Assembly: GCF_008065135.1 (NCBI RefSeq)
Contig: NZ_CP042914.1
Location: 6,119,404 to 6,183,403, forward strand
DNA length: 64,000 bases
Origin: Roseimaritima ulvae
Lineage (GTDB): Bacteria > Planctomycetota > Planctomycetia > Pirellulales > Pirellulaceae
Reading direction: 5' to 3'
Positions 1 to 12,269 of the stretch are shown piece after piece (position 1 is the first letter of the stretch; each line of letters begins with the position of its first letter). The notes beneath the pieces were generated by a model. It searched no databases. It saw nothing but the letters and a program-made list of their open reading frames with translations, and was not told the DNA's origin. The position numbers and the translations under genes were made by a program.

Positions 1-1
1 G

Positions 2-1054
2 AGCACCCTTTTTAACGCACTCACCTCCAGCCAGGGGGCTCAGAGCGCCAACTATCCGTTTTGCACGATCGAGCCCAATGAAGGCATCGTCAGCGTGCCC
101 GATGGGCGGTTGCACGAAATCACCCAATACATCAAGCCCAAGAAGGTGATCCCCGCGATCTTGAAATTGGTCGATATCGCGGGCATCGTCAAAGGCGCCA
201 GTGAAGGGCAGGGGCTGGGCAATAAATTCCTCAGCCACATCCGCGAAGTCGACGCCATCATCCAGGTCGTCCGCTGCTTCGAAGACCCCGATGTGATCCA
301 CGTCGAGGGTCAAGTCGATCCGGTCGCCGACATGGAAACCATCGAAACTGAATTGATGCTGTCGGACATCGACACCCTGGAAAACGCTCTGCCCAAAGCC
401 CAACGCTCCGCTCGTGGCGGCGATAAAGAGGCCAAATTGCGGGTCTCGGTGATCGAAACCTGCATGAAACACCTGGCCGAAGACAAACCGCTGCGGACGC
501 TGGAACTGGGCGAACCGGAACGCAAAGCCATCAGCAGCTACGGGCTGATGACCGCCAAACCCATCCTGTACATCGCCAACGTCGACGAAAACGATTTAGA
601 AGGCAAATGCGAACACGTGCAGAACGTGCGTGTCTATGCTGATCAGCGAGGCACCGACGTGGTCCCGGTGTGCGCCAAACTGGAAGCGGAAATCGCCGAA
701 CTGGACGAAGAAGATCGCCAAGAAATGCTCGGCTCGGTCGGCCTCAGCGAACCCGCTTTGCACCAAGTGGCCCGCGCGGCTTACCACACGCTGGGCCTGC
801 AAAGCTACTTCACCGCCGGCGAACAAGAGGTCCGAGCCTGGACCACCCCGGTCGGTGCCACCGCCCCTGAAGCCGCCGGCGTGATCCACAGCGATATGCA
901 ACGCGGCTTTATCCGCGCCGAAGTCTACACACTGGATGACCTCCACGCCCATGGCTCCGAAAAAGACATTCGCGACGCCGGCAAGCTCCGCATCGAAGGC
1001 AAATCCTACACCGTCCAAGACGGCGACATCTGCCACTTCCGCTTTAGTGTTTAA
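2..1054 (+). CDS. ychF: YchF/OLA1-family GTP/ATP-binding protein, 5'-truncated by the window
   Basis: Ribosome-associated P-loop NTPase of the Obg-related YchF family, which binds ATP more readily than GTP. The reading frame is open from base 2, so the start and most of the P-loop lie outside the window; the first residues STLFNALT are the end of the G1 motif. G3 is visible as [19 protein letters not shown], and NVDE is the family's altered G4, which is linked to ATP preference. The C-terminal TGS domain ends in a hydrophobic GDICHFRF strand, typical of full-length members. The stop at 1052-1054 is 15 bases before trpS, so the two may be co-transcribed. Identity is secure; only the N-terminus is missing. 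Confidence 0.96.
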   Translation, partial: STLFNALTSSQGAQSANYPFCTIEPNEGIVSVPDGRLHEITQYIKPKKVIPAILKLVDIAGIVKGASEGQGLGNKFLSHIREVDAIIQVVRCFEDPDVIHVEGQVDPVADMETIETELMLSDIDTLENALPKAQRSARGGDKEAKLRVSVIETCMKHLAEDKPLRTLELGEPERKAISSYGLMTAKPILYIANVDENDLEGKCEHVQNVRVYADQRGTDVVPVCAKLEAEIAELDEEDRQEMLGSVGLSEPALHQVARAAYHTLGLQSYFTAGEQEVRAWTTPVGATAPEAAGVIHSDMQRGFIRAEVYTLDDLHAHGSEKDIRDAGKLRIEGKSYTVQDGDICHFRFSV

Positions 1055-1069
1055 CCCGGAGAGATATCT

Positions 1070-2086
1070 GTGACTGCATTGCCGGACGTCCTGTCTTGCA
1101 TCCAACCGACAGCCGACCTGCACATTGGGAACTACTTTGGCGCGGTCGCCAACTGGGTCCAACTGCAAGAAACCCACGACTGTGTGTACGGGGTGGTCGA
1201 CATGCACGCGATCACCATGCCCTACGATCCCGATGAACTGCGGGTCAACACTCGTAACATGGTCATCGATCTGTTGGCCTGCGGCATCGATCCCGAAAAA
1301 TCTACGCTGTTCATCCAGTCACTGGTCCCCGAACATTGCGAATTGTGCTGGATCCTCAGCTCCCAATGCTCCTACGGCGAACTGTCTCGGATGACGCAGT
1401 TCAAAGACAAATCCGCCAAACTCGAACGCGAGTCGGCCGACGAATTTATCTCCGCCGGCCTGTTTATCTACCCCGTCCTGCAAGCCGCCGACATCCTGGC
1501 CTATCGCGCCGCCAGCGTCCCGGTGGGCAAAGACCAGGAACAACATCTGGAACTGTCCCGCAGCATCGGCCGCCGCTTCAACCAACGCTTCGACACAGAT
1601 TTCTTCCCTGAACCCAAAGCCCTCTACACCCAGACGCCGCGGATCATGTCGCTGGCTCAGCCCGATTCGAAGATGAGCAAAAGCGCGGGCGTGAAGCACT
1701 ACATCGGGCTGTTCGAAGAAGAAGCCAGCATCCGTAAAAAAGTTAAAACCGCGGTAACCGATACCGGCGAACTGGCCGAAGGGCAATACATGAGCGCCGG
1801 AGTTGGCAATTTGTTCACAATCCTGCGAGCCTGTGAAGCCGACGCGGTCGCCGACCAACTGGAAACGGACTACAAAGCCGACCAATTAAAATATTCGGAA
1901 CTCAAAGGCGCCGTGGCCGATAGCCTGGTCGAACTAACCGGACGATTCCGAGCCCGACGCGATGAATTGCTGGCCGACGCCGACGGGGTCGACGCCCAGG
2001 TCCGAGAGATGTCCGCGAAAGCCCGCGAAATCGCTGCCGAAACGCTCCGCGGCGTGCGAAAATTCGCTGGCTTTCCGGCCATGTGA
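1070..2086 (+). CDS. trpS: Tryptophan--tRNA ligase
   Basis: Cytoplasmic class I aminoacyl-tRNA synthetase that charges tRNA-Trp. The 338-residue length is normal for the bacterial enzyme. The HIGH signature is present as PTADLHIGN (HIGN at residues 18-21) and the second signature as KMSKS at residues 201-205, both in family positions. The GTG start at 1070 follows a GGAGAG ribosome-binding site 9-14 bases upstream. The N-terminus is short but includes the strand before HIGN (SCIQPTA, where many members have SGIQPSG). It sits 15 bases after ychF and upstream of trpE-trpG, grouping three tryptophan-related genes. The stop is followed directly by hairpin repeats. Confidence 0.96.
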   Translation: MTALPDVLSCIQPTADLHIGNYFGAVANWVQLQETHDCVYGVVDMHAITMPYDPDELRVNTRNMVIDLLACGIDPEKSTLFIQSLVPEHCELCWILSSQCSYGELSRMTQFKDKSAKLERESADEFISAGLFIYPVLQAADILAYRAASVPVGKDQEQHLELSRSIGRRFNQRFDTDFFPEPKALYTQTPRIMSLAQPDSKMSKSAGVKHYIGLFEEEASIRKKVKTAVTDTGELAEGQYMSAGVGNLFTILRACEADAVADQLETDYKADQLKYSELKGAVADSLVELTGRFRARRDELLADADGVDAQVREMSAKAREIAAETLRGVRKFAGFPAM

Positions 2087-2094
2087 GTTTTGCA

Positions 2095-2199
2095 GTAGCA
2101 TGGGCCCCCGGCCCGTGAACGAGACAAATTATTCATGCTCGGGCCAGGGGCCCATGCTACGGGACGAATTATCATACACGGGCCGGGGGCCCATGCTAC
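2095..2199. repeat. Three copies of the GTAGCATGGG hairpin repeat
   Basis: One direct copy (2095-2117) and two inverted copies (about 2138-2160 and 2177-2199) of a 23-bp element starting GTAGCATGGG and ending GGCCCGTG. Each copy can fold through GGGCC/GGCCC arms around a 3-base loop. Direct and inverted copies together can also form a longer stem. The cluster fills the gap between trpS and trpE. There is no T-tract, so it is not a classical terminator. Confidence 0.85.
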
Positions 2200-2238
2200 G
2201 AGTTCGATCACCACTCCTCTTTTCCGCAGCGAAATTTT

Positions 2239-3672
2239 GTGAATCTGCCCGTCGACACCCAGCTGAATTTTTCCTGGCTGAAACGGAAGCCCACCGAATT
2301 TGAAGTCGGCGTCGATATCGACTTCTACAAGCTGTTCTATGCGCTCAAGAAACAGTCACGCAGCTGCTATTTCTTCGAATCGCTCGAACTGCCGCGGCAT
2401 CAGGATCGCTACTTCACGATCGGCTTCGATCCGCTGGTCGAATTCCTGGCTCGCGGCAACCAGCTGACCATCCAGGGCGATGCCCAGATCATTCAGCAGA
2501 TGACCGGCCACGCCAACGACGGCAGCGTCACGCTGACGGTCGACAATCCCTACCAATTCCTGCAACAGCAGCTGCCCATGGAACGGCTGGGACGCACTCA
2601 CCAAGGCGGCCTGGTGGGCTACTTCTGCTACGAATCGGTGAACTACTTCGAACCGGCGATTTCGCTGGAAGAGCATCCCGACTACCCCAACTTTCACCTC
2701 GGACTGTACGCCGACGGGTTGATCCTGGACAACGAAACCGGCATCTGCCACTACTACACCTACCACGACGATCGCTCGCACGTCGTCCGCCCGCTGCTGC
2801 CCCAGCTGGACACTCTGACGATCCCCACACGGTTGGATTCGGTCGAGTTCCTGGGCAACAGTGAAACCCGCGAAGCCCATACTCAGGCCATCGAAAACAC
2901 GCTGGAAGAAGTCCGCGCGGGCAATACCTTCCAAGCCGAAGTCGGGTTCAAATCGCGGTACCATATCCGCGGCGACAAGATCGCGGTGTACGACAAACTG
3001 CGACAGATCAATCCCAGCCCCTACATGTTTTACGTGGTGTTTGAAGACGTCGAACTGATGGGCGCCAGCCCGGAAGTGCTGATCGCCAACACCGACAAAG
3101 CGGTCCTGACCACGCCCACCGCCGGCACCACCGGCCGCAGCAGCGATCCGCAGGAAGACCGCCGCCTGGCGCGGGCCCTGCTGACGGACCCCAAAGAAAT
3201 CGCCGAACACAATATGCTGGTCGACCTGCATCGCAACGACCTGTCGCGCGTCTGTCGCATTGGCACGGTCCGCATCGCCAGCCTGATGTACCTGATCCGC
3301 TTCAGCCACGTGCAACACATCGTCAGCGACGTCGTCGGAGAGCTGGCCGATGGGCAAACGGCTTACGACCTGCTGGCCGCGATCCTGCCCGGCGGCGTGG
3401 TTTCGGGAGCTCCGAAAATCGAAACCATGAAAATCATCGATCGCAACGAAAACACACCTCGCGGACCTTACGGCGGCGCGGTGGGGCGATTCAGCTTTAA
3501 CGGCGACAGCGCCTTCTGCTTGCCAATTCGCAGCCTGTTCTGCAAAGGCGACGAGTGCTTTTCGCAAACCTGCAGCGGCGTGGTGTTGGATTCCAGCGCC
3601 GAAAATGAATACAACGAACTGAAACGCAAATTGGCGGCGATGCAACAAACGCTGCAGGAGCTGAGCAAATGA
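2239..3672 (+). CDS. trpE: Anthranilate synthase component I
   Basis: Chorismate-binding subunit that makes anthranilate from chorismate, the first step of tryptophan synthesis, with ammonia supplied by TrpG. The 477-residue protein has an N-terminal regulatory lobe containing FFESLE, aligned with the LLES tryptophan-feedback motif of the family. The chorismate-binding core shows PTAGT, DPKEIAEHNMLVDLHRNDL and the C-terminal GAPKIETMKIID. The GTG start at 2239 gives the expected N-terminus. Its last codons overlap trpG by four bases (ATGA), implying translational coupling. PabB of folate synthesis is the main alternative; the LLES-like motif and the neighbouring trpS favour TrpE. Confidence 0.9.
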   Translation: MNLPVDTQLNFSWLKRKPTEFEVGVDIDFYKLFYALKKQSRSCYFFESLELPRHQDRYFTIGFDPLVEFLARGNQLTIQGDAQIIQQMTGHANDGSVTLTVDNPYQFLQQQLPMERLGRTHQGGLVGYFCYESVNYFEPAISLEEHPDYPNFHLGLYADGLILDNETGICHYYTYHDDRSHVVRPLLPQLDTLTIPTRLDSVEFLGNSETREAHTQAIENTLEEVRAGNTFQAEVGFKSRYHIRGDKIAVYDKLRQINPSPYMFYVVFEDVELMGASPEVLIANTDKAVLTTPTAGTTGRSSDPQEDRRLARALLTDPKEIAEHNMLVDLHRNDLSRVCRIGTVRIASLMYLIRFSHVQHIVSDVVGELADGQTAYDLLAAILPGGVVSGAPKIETMKIIDRNENTPRGPYGGAVGRFSFNGDSAFCLPIRSLFCKGDECFSQTCSGVVLDSSAENEYNELKRKLAAMQQTLQELSK

Positions 3673-4298
3673 CACGGCTGCTGTTGGTGGACAACTTCGA
3701 TTCCTTCACCTTTAACCTGCACCATCTGTTCGGCCAACTGAACGATGTCGAGGTCACGGTTCGTCGCAACAACGAACCCTTCATTGCCGAACTGGCCGAC
3801 GGGCGGTACGACGCGCTGCTGATCAGCCCCGGACCGGGCTCGCCCGACGACCAGGCGTACTTTGGCAACTGCATGTCGGCGATCCAACAATTTGGCCCCC
3901 AGGGTTTTCCCATCCTGGGCGTCTGCCTGGGTTTCCAGGGCATCGCCCTGGCCTACGGCGCCAAACTCAAACGCGCCGTCTACCCGATGCACGGCAAAAC
4001 CACACGGCTGCACATCCTGCACGACCAAGGCGTCCTGCAGGGCATCCCCGACGATACCCCGGTGATGCGGTACCACTCGATCATGATCGATCCCGAACAA
4101 CCCTTTCCATCAGAGTTGATCGTGACGGCGGAGACCACCACGGGGGAACCCTCGATCGCCAAAAACGGCCGCGAGATCATGGCCATTCAACACCAGACGG
4201 ACAACGTCTACGGCGTGCAGTTCCACCCCGAATCCTTCGGCACCGAATGCGGCATCGACCTGGCGCGACGGTTCATCGATATCACCCGCACTCGGTAA
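3669..4298 (+). CDS. trpG: Anthranilate synthase component II, glutamine amidotransferase
   Basis: Class I glutamine amidotransferase that hydrolyses glutamine and channels ammonia to TrpE. At 209 residues it has normal length. The nucleophile is Cys86 in GVCLGFQ and the His-Glu pair is in the C-terminal QFHPES. The oxyanion region is seen as SPGPGSPDD. The residue after the nucleophile elbow is Phe (GVCLGFQ) where most family members have His (GVCLGHQ); this position is not part of the triad. The ATG start overlaps the trpE stop by four bases. Dual use with aminodeoxychorismate synthase is possible, as in some other bacteria. Confidence 0.92.
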   Translation: MTRLLLVDNFDSFTFNLHHLFGQLNDVEVTVRRNNEPFIAELADGRYDALLISPGPGSPDDQAYFGNCMSAIQQFGPQGFPILGVCLGFQGIALAYGAKLKRAVYPMHGKTTRLHILHDQGVLQGIPDDTPVMRYHSIMIDPEQPFPSELIVTAETTTGEPSIAKNGREIMAIQHQTDNVYGVQFHPESFGTECGIDLARRFIDITRTR

Positions 4299-4307
4299 GC
4301 GACGATC

Positions 4308-5522
4308 TTGAGCAGTTCTCCCCCACCACCGTTTCGCTGGATGCAGCAGCGCCTGGAGGAACTGGACCAAGCCGCCCTGCGACGACGGCTGCGGCCGGCC
4401 GACACGCAATCGCTGCAGCTGATCGACCAACACGGCCAGCCGCGAATTAACTTTGGCTCCAACGACTACCTGGGCCTTGCCAGCCAACCACTGACGGCGC
4501 CCGCGCGGCCGCCCGGAGATCGCTTGCCGCCGGTCGACCAGCCGCCGCGGCGAGGCAGCGGAGCCAGCGCGCTGGTGTGCGGACACACGCTGCTGCACCA
4601 ACGGCTGATCGACGCCCTGCGACAACTGGAAGAGACCGAAGCGGCCGTGTTGTACCCCTCGGGCTATGCGGCCTGCAGCGGTTGTGTCGCGGCCTTGGCA
4701 CGACGCGGCGATTTAATCCTCAGCGATGCCCTCAACCACGCCAGCCTGATCGATGGCTGCCGGCTCTCCAAAGCCGAACGCTTTGTGTTTGCCCACGCCG
4801 ACACGGAGATGGTGGAGGCTTTGCTGAAGCATCATCGCCGAAGTTTTCGCAACGCTTGGATCGTCACCGACAGCGTGTTCAGCATGGATGGCGACATCGC
4901 TCCGCTGCAACGCCTAGCCGCCATCGCCGCCCGCTACGATGCCACGCTGATCGTCGACGAAGCCCATGGCACAGCCGTACTGGGCAGTGACGGCAGCGGT
5001 GCTTGCGCGGCGCTGGGAATCAAGGACCAAGTCCCGATTCGCATCGGTACGCTCAGCAAAGCCCTCGGCGCCCAAGGCGGCTTTGTGGTCGGCCCTCAGG
5101 TGGTGATCGATTATTTGCTGAACCACTCGCGGCCTTTGATCTACAGTACCGCCGCCGCCCCCACGACCATCGCCGCAGCCCTGCTGGGCGTGCAATCAAT
5201 TGCCGAGGAACCGAAAAAACGCGAACACGTCCAGCGACTCAGCCGACGACTGCGAGCCGGGCTGAGATCGCTGGGCAAAGACCAACCCGCGGATGATTCG
5301 TTGGCCGCCGGGGTGCCGATCGTACCGATCCGGTTGGGCGCGGCCGAAGCTGCGACTGCCGCGGCGGAACAACTATGGGATCGCGGGTTCTACGTCCCGG
5401 CCATCCGTCCCCCGACCGTCCCGCCGGGCACCTCGCGACTGCGGGTCAGTTTGTCGGCGGCCCACAGCGAACAGCAAGTCGACGCCTTGCTCGAAGCCAT
5501 CGCGCACCTGCCCGTAGCCTAG
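4308..5522 (+). CDS. bioF: 8-amino-7-oxononanoate synthase (alpha-oxoamine synthase)
   Basis: PLP enzyme that condenses pimeloyl thioester with alanine in biotin synthesis. The 404-residue protein shows the N-terminal NFGSNDYLGLA, GSGASALVCGH, the PLP-ring His in NHASLIDG, the aspartate in DEAHGTAVLG and the Schiff-base Lys251 in IGTLSKALGAQGGF. The start is TTG at 4308, ten bases after trpG; no nearer ATG keeps the N-terminal helix. Other alpha-oxoamine synthases (glycine C-acetyltransferase, 5-aminolevulinate synthase) share these motifs, so the substrate is inferred from overall similarity. The TAG stop lies inside a hairpin repeat (GTAGCCTAGGCTTCC). Confidence 0.88.
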   Translation: MSSSPPPPFRWMQQRLEELDQAALRRRLRPADTQSLQLIDQHGQPRINFGSNDYLGLASQPLTAPARPPGDRLPPVDQPPRRGSGASALVCGHTLLHQRLIDALRQLEETEAAVLYPSGYAACSGCVAALARRGDLILSDALNHASLIDGCRLSKAERFVFAHADTEMVEALLKHHRRSFRNAWIVTDSVFSMDGDIAPLQRLAAIAARYDATLIVDEAHGTAVLGSDGSGACAALGIKDQVPIRIGTLSKALGAQGGFVVGPQVVIDYLLNHSRPLIYSTAAAPTTIAAALLGVQSIAEEPKKREHVQRLSRRLRAGLRSLGKDQPADDSLAAGVPIVPIRLGAAEAATAAAEQLWDRGFYVPAIRPPTVPPGTSRLRVSLSAAHSEQQVDALLEAIAHLPVA

Positions 5523-5540
5523 GCTTCCAGACTGGGGACG
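5513..5540. repeat. GTAGCCTAGGCTTCC hairpin repeat at the bioF stop
   Basis: Copy of the element seen in the other orientation at 11214-11241 and 51146-51172 (AGGCTGGAAGCCTAG). The bioF TAG stop at 5520-5522 is inside it. Confidence 0.6.
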
Positions 5541-5554
5541 AGGACATCCCGGTC

Positions 5555-5631
5555 CCCCCTCCCCCAAATCTTTCGCGCATAACGTTGTCCATGATCTTCA
5601 AACTTGATCGCGAAATATTTGGGGGAGGGGG
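5555..5631. repeat. 23-bp inverted repeat with C/G-rich ends (element 1)
   Basis: Arms 5555-5577 (CCCCCTCCCCC then AAATCTTTCGCG) and 5609-5631 are complementary at 22 of 23 positions and flank a 31-base spacer. A second TAGGGGGAGGGG follows at 5633-5644. It lies between the convergent genes bioF and gyrB. It could act as a bidirectional transcription barrier, but there is no T-tract. Confidence 0.8.
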
Positions 5632-5733
5632 TTAGGGGGAGGGGCCGATGCGCGCAACTGGCGTCACCTCGACTGCTTCAAGAACACTACCAATCAGCAC
5701 AACGGCTAACCGGCAAATCAGCGGCGCCGTGTG

Positions 5734-5806
5734 CCCCTCCCCCGAAACGGTCGCGGTCACATCTCTCGAAATGGAGAACTCCGCCGCGACCATTTCGGGG
5801 GAGGGG
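5734..5806. repeat. 23-bp inverted repeat with C/G-rich ends (element 2)
   Basis: Arms 5734-5756 and 5784-5806 (CCCCTCCCCCGAAA then a GTCGCGG core) pair at 22 of 23 positions around a 27-base spacer. The outer CCCCTCCCCC is shared with element 1 while the inner half differs, so these are two members of one family. The spacer holds its own small palindrome, TCTCGAAATGGAGA. Confidence 0.8.
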
Positions 5807-5819
5807 GGACGCGTTTTAC

Positions 5820-5927
5820 CGACTGGGAGGCGGAGCCTCCGATGCAGTGCGTTGCCAGGCGGAGCCTGGCAACGAGATATTCGGCTACGGTCGCGGTCCC
5901 CACGCTCTGGCGAGCGTAGCTACGGGG
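5820..5927. repeat. Cluster of short hairpins before the gyrB 3' end
   Basis: Contains GGAGGC-GGA-GCCTCC (about 5826-5840), TTGCCAGGC-GGA-GCCTGGCAA (5850-5873) and an inverted copy of the CGCTC-TGGC-GAGCG hairpin (about 5898-5924). With the two inverted repeats upstream, this fills the whole bioF-gyrB gap; no protein gene was seen there. Confidence 0.75.
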
Positions 5928-5931
5928 CTGG

Positions 5932-8499
<2,568 letters not shown>

Positions 8500-8743
8500 T
8501 TAAATTCCTCGGTATCATAACAGTTTGTGGGCCGTTATGCGATGGCCATTGGGGGCCAAACCCGCCCTCTCAAGTCGTTTTGCGACAATGACTTGCGGCC
8601 CAATAAACCAGTCCTCCCAAGGCCGACGGTAAGGATTTGTTGGCAGCCCCAACTTTGCAACCTATGCTTCTCCAGCGGGGGTACCTAATGCCCTTGCACT
8701 GCCCGTTCCAACCATCCCGACCCGCACGGCCCTCCCTTCGGCC

Positions 8744-9112
8744 ATGAGTGGGTATGCTATGCAACCGAATGAAAGCCTGATGTCCTGCGAGGAACTTGCC
8801 CGCCGCATCGCCCAGCTCGACCCCGACTTGCCGCCGGCGGAAGTCGCACGGTTGTGCCTGCTGATCCTGCAGGCGGGGGAAACTCCATCGTCCTTGAGCG
8901 ACGACGCGGAATTGCTCCGCCACTGGCGCATCGCCGCCTTCCGACTCGACGCCGCCGCCGACCAACACGCCGCCATGGCCTGCGAATTGGACCAGCTATG
9001 TGGCGAAGGCCCGGTACGATTCCAGCCTGAACAAATTTGGACGCTGCTCAAAGCGGTCAAAATCCACAGCCAAATCCTGGAACTGTACACCGGCGCCCCC
9101 TCGCTGATCTAA
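8744..9112 (+). CDS. Small hypothetical protein, helical
   Basis: 122-residue protein not recognised as a known family. It is predicted mostly helical, with a Leu/Ala-rich first half (CEELARRIAQLDPDLPPAEVARL) and a second helical segment near residues 60-85. There is no signal peptide or membrane segment. The start is uncertain: ATG at 8744 or at 8759, the latter preceded by GAGTGGG; internal ATGs also exist. Codon usage resembles its neighbours. It lies alone between gyrB and a small membrane protein, so context gives no clue to function. Confidence 0.6.
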   Translation: MSGYAMQPNESLMSCEELARRIAQLDPDLPPAEVARLCLLILQAGETPSSLSDDAELLRHWRIAAFRLDAAADQHAAMACELDQLCGEGPVRFQPEQIWTLLKAVKIHSQILELYTGAPSLI

Positions 9113-9261
9113 GCGGTTTTGAATTGCCAGGCCGCCGGCGGGCAACTAAAGTCAAAGAATTCGACCTCCGGTTTTTCCCGTCTTTTCGGCTGAACCGTGT
9201 TTTGGGGCTGAGCCGATCCTTCGATTGATTTCCGCATTCTCCGTACCGAGTTACCAGTATC

Positions 9262-9537
9262 GTGTACACCATCGCCTGGCTCCTGTTTATCCTGGCCTGC
9301 ATCGCCGCCGTGCCGATCGCCGCCATGATCGATTCCATGCAACGCAAGAAAGCGCAGCGTGAAGCGCTGATGGCCGACGAAGAACCGGCCGAAGCGATTG
9401 CCGAAGAACCGCTTGCAGAAGAAGACGGCGAACAGGTCGTGGTCGCCGAAGACGCCCCAGCCGAATTGGTAGAGGAAGTCCAGGCGGTCGAGATGGCCGA
9501 TGGCGACGACCTATTCGGCCAAGATCTGCCCAAATAA
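9262..9537 (+). CDS. Small single-pass membrane protein with acidic tail
   Basis: 91-residue protein starting at GTG 9262. Residues 3-24 form one hydrophobic helix (IAWLLFILACIAAVPIAAM), followed by a short basic patch (QRKKAQR). The remaining tail is very acidic and Ala/Glu/Val-rich and ends DDLFGQDLPK. The positive-inside rule places the tail in the cytoplasm. No enzymatic motif is visible, and the protein family is not recognised. The gene is followed by five copies of hairpin repeats. Confidence 0.6.
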   Translation: MYTIAWLLFILACIAAVPIAAMIDSMQRKKAQREALMADEEPAEAIAEEPLAEEDGEQVVVAEDAPAELVEEVQAVEMADGDDLFGQDLPK

Positions 9538-9547
9538 TCTCGCAACC

Positions 9548-9721
9548 GTAGCTACCGTCGCCAGACGGTGGGCCACGCATCGTAGCTACCGTCGCCAGAC
9601 GGTGGGCGGGACGCGAACCTCCAAACTCTGGCGAGTTCGGCTACGGGCGCGGTCCCCACGCTCTGGCGAGCGTAGCTACGGCAAACGCACCGTAACGACC
9701 GCCCCCCAGACGGTTGGCGGG
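9548..9721. repeat. Array of TGGC-loop hairpin repeats
   Basis: At least four copies of the GTAGCTACNNNNNGCCANNNNNGTGG element: two direct copies with stem CCGTC/GACGG, one inverted copy with AACTC/GAGTT and one inverted copy with CGCTC/GAGCG, plus a degenerate copy near 9692-9721. Stem bases differ between copies but remain complementary, while the loop stays GCCA/TGGC. The rest of the 9538-9910 gap holds no recognisable gene. Confidence 0.85.
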
Positions 9722-9910
9722 ACAACCTGGCTTTTTGCAATCTTTCACCTGGCTAATACAAGCTCGACCTACTCGCGGCCTGCCGAAGCATCCCTTCTGC
9801 GCGGACCGGTCCTTGCCGCAATCGTCGTCAACGTTTAGCCTGCACGGAATCCGTGCGCTCCTGGAAAAACTTGGGCGACGGTGTTCAGCCGAGTCCGAAC
9901 AGAGAAAGCC

Positions 9911-11059
<1,149 letters not shown>

Positions 11060-11094
11060 GAAGTTTGAAGTAGGAAGTTTGAAGTTTGAAGGTC

Positions 11095-11241
11095 GTAGCT
11101 ACGCTCGCCAGAGCGTGGGGACCGCGCACCGTCGTAGCCGACGCATCTCGTAGCCGAACTCGCCAGAGTTTGGATGGTTCGCGGCTTCCCCAGCACAAAC
11201 GCGACGGTAGCTGCGTTCCCAGGCTGGAAGCCTAGACTACG
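11095..11241. repeat. Mixed hairpin repeats between carA and the DUF1559 gene
   Basis: Direct copies with stems CGCTC/GAGCG (about 11095-11120) and AACTC/GAGTT (about 11151-11175), then an AGGCTGGAAGCCTAGACTACGG element at 11214-11241. The last one provides the TAG stop (11237-11239, minus strand) of the DUF1559 gene. A GAAGTTTGAAGT direct repeat lies just upstream, at about 11060-11090. Confidence 0.8.
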
Positions 11242-12193
11242 GATTGCTCGCTACTTCCCCGCCGGAAATGGACGCATTGGCTTGGTGGACCGGCAGGTCG
11301 AGCGTGAAGTTGACCATCCGCACCGAGCCGTCGGCCATCAACACGTTCCACCCCGCACTGTGAGCGCTGCCGAAATCGTGGCAGACCAAACAGTCGTTGC
11401 GGCGGTCCCGCTGCGGGGCGCGGACGGCGTATCGCAGGTAAGTGCTGGGCGTATCGTTATCGCGTGGGCTGCCGGCCACCGGCAACTGGTCCCCCTGGCA
11501 GTGCCCCGAAGTGTATTCCAGCGGATCCATGGCCTTCTCGCCCACCAAATAGGTATGGCTAAGTCCATCGGTAAAGTCCGCCGCTCGCGAGCGTCGGCCC
11601 ATCCGCCAAACGCCGGGCTTGTCGACCACCACCGTGCGTTCGCTCAAGCTGCTGCCGTCACTGGGTACGTGCCCGCTGCCGCCGCTGATTGCATAATCCG
11701 TGCGAGCTCCCGTGGGGCCATACACGCTCTGATACTGATCCAACAACGGGTACGCCTTCGCCTCGCGTCGCGAAGGACAATAGAAGGCTTCCAGCGGCGT
11801 CTGAATCAACTCCAACCGCTCCGCCGTCAACGCTCCGCTCGGCTGATTCTGCATCTCGATCAGCCGCGAAGCCAGCTCCTCTTGCTCCATGAACATCATC
11901 GACTGCACGATCCAATTGGCACCCGTCAGCCGTCCGTTGGCCGTGTTGTCGGAAAAATAAACCAACTCCGGCCGCGGTTCGCCGCCATAGCCGGGGAAGC
12001 TGCGATAGCTGGAAGCGTAGTTGTGAAAGGCCAATCCGATCTGCTTGAGATGGTTTTGGCACTGAATCCGGCGAGCCGCTTCGCGAACCGCCTGGACGGC
12101 CGGCAACAACAGCGCCACCAACACCCCGATGATCGCGATCACGACCAATAACTCGACCAACGTAAAAGCCCGAAACCGTGGACGTCGCGTCAT
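11237..12193 (-). CDS. DUF1559 family protein with type IV prepilin-like N-terminus
   Basis: Planctomycete-expanded secreted protein. The N-terminus FRAFTLVELLVVIAIIGVLVALLLPAVQ is a prepilin-type cleavage/methylation signal with a hydrophobic helix. It is followed by REAARRIQCQNHLKQIGLAFHNY, the standard start of the DUF1559 domain. The C-terminal HSAGWNVLMADGSVRMVNF is the H-x9-DG signature of the family. ATG 12193 gives 318 residues; a TTG four codons upstream is less likely. Such proteins are thought to be pseudopilin-like surface proteins of unknown role. pilT- and pilB-like genes lie on the same strand about 2-5 kb upstream. Confidence 0.93.
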   Translation of the reverse strand: MTRRPRFRAFTLVELLVVIAIIGVLVALLLPAVQAVREAARRIQCQNHLKQIGLAFHNYASSYRSFPGYGGEPRPELVYFSDNTANGRLTGANWIVQSMMFMEQEELASRLIEMQNQPSGALTAERLELIQTPLEAFYCPSRREAKAYPLLDQYQSVYGPTGARTDYAISGGSGHVPSDGSSLSERTVVVDKPGVWRMGRRSRAADFTDGLSHTYLVGEKAMDPLEYTSGHCQGDQLPVAGSPRDNDTPSTYLRYAVRAPQRDRRNDCLVCHDFGSAHSAGWNVLMADGSVRMVNFTLDLPVHQANASISGGEVASNP

Positions 12194-12269
12194 TGGGTCG
12201 CCCAATTTAGAAGGGGAATGACAAGAATCGCAGAGGCGTCAGTATAGCGGATTGGCGCAGCCGTGGGCG

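Noticed and set aside
2356-3675. Long minus-strand frame opposite trpE
   Set aside because: trpE encodes a clear family on the other strand, and the antisense translation shows no motif.
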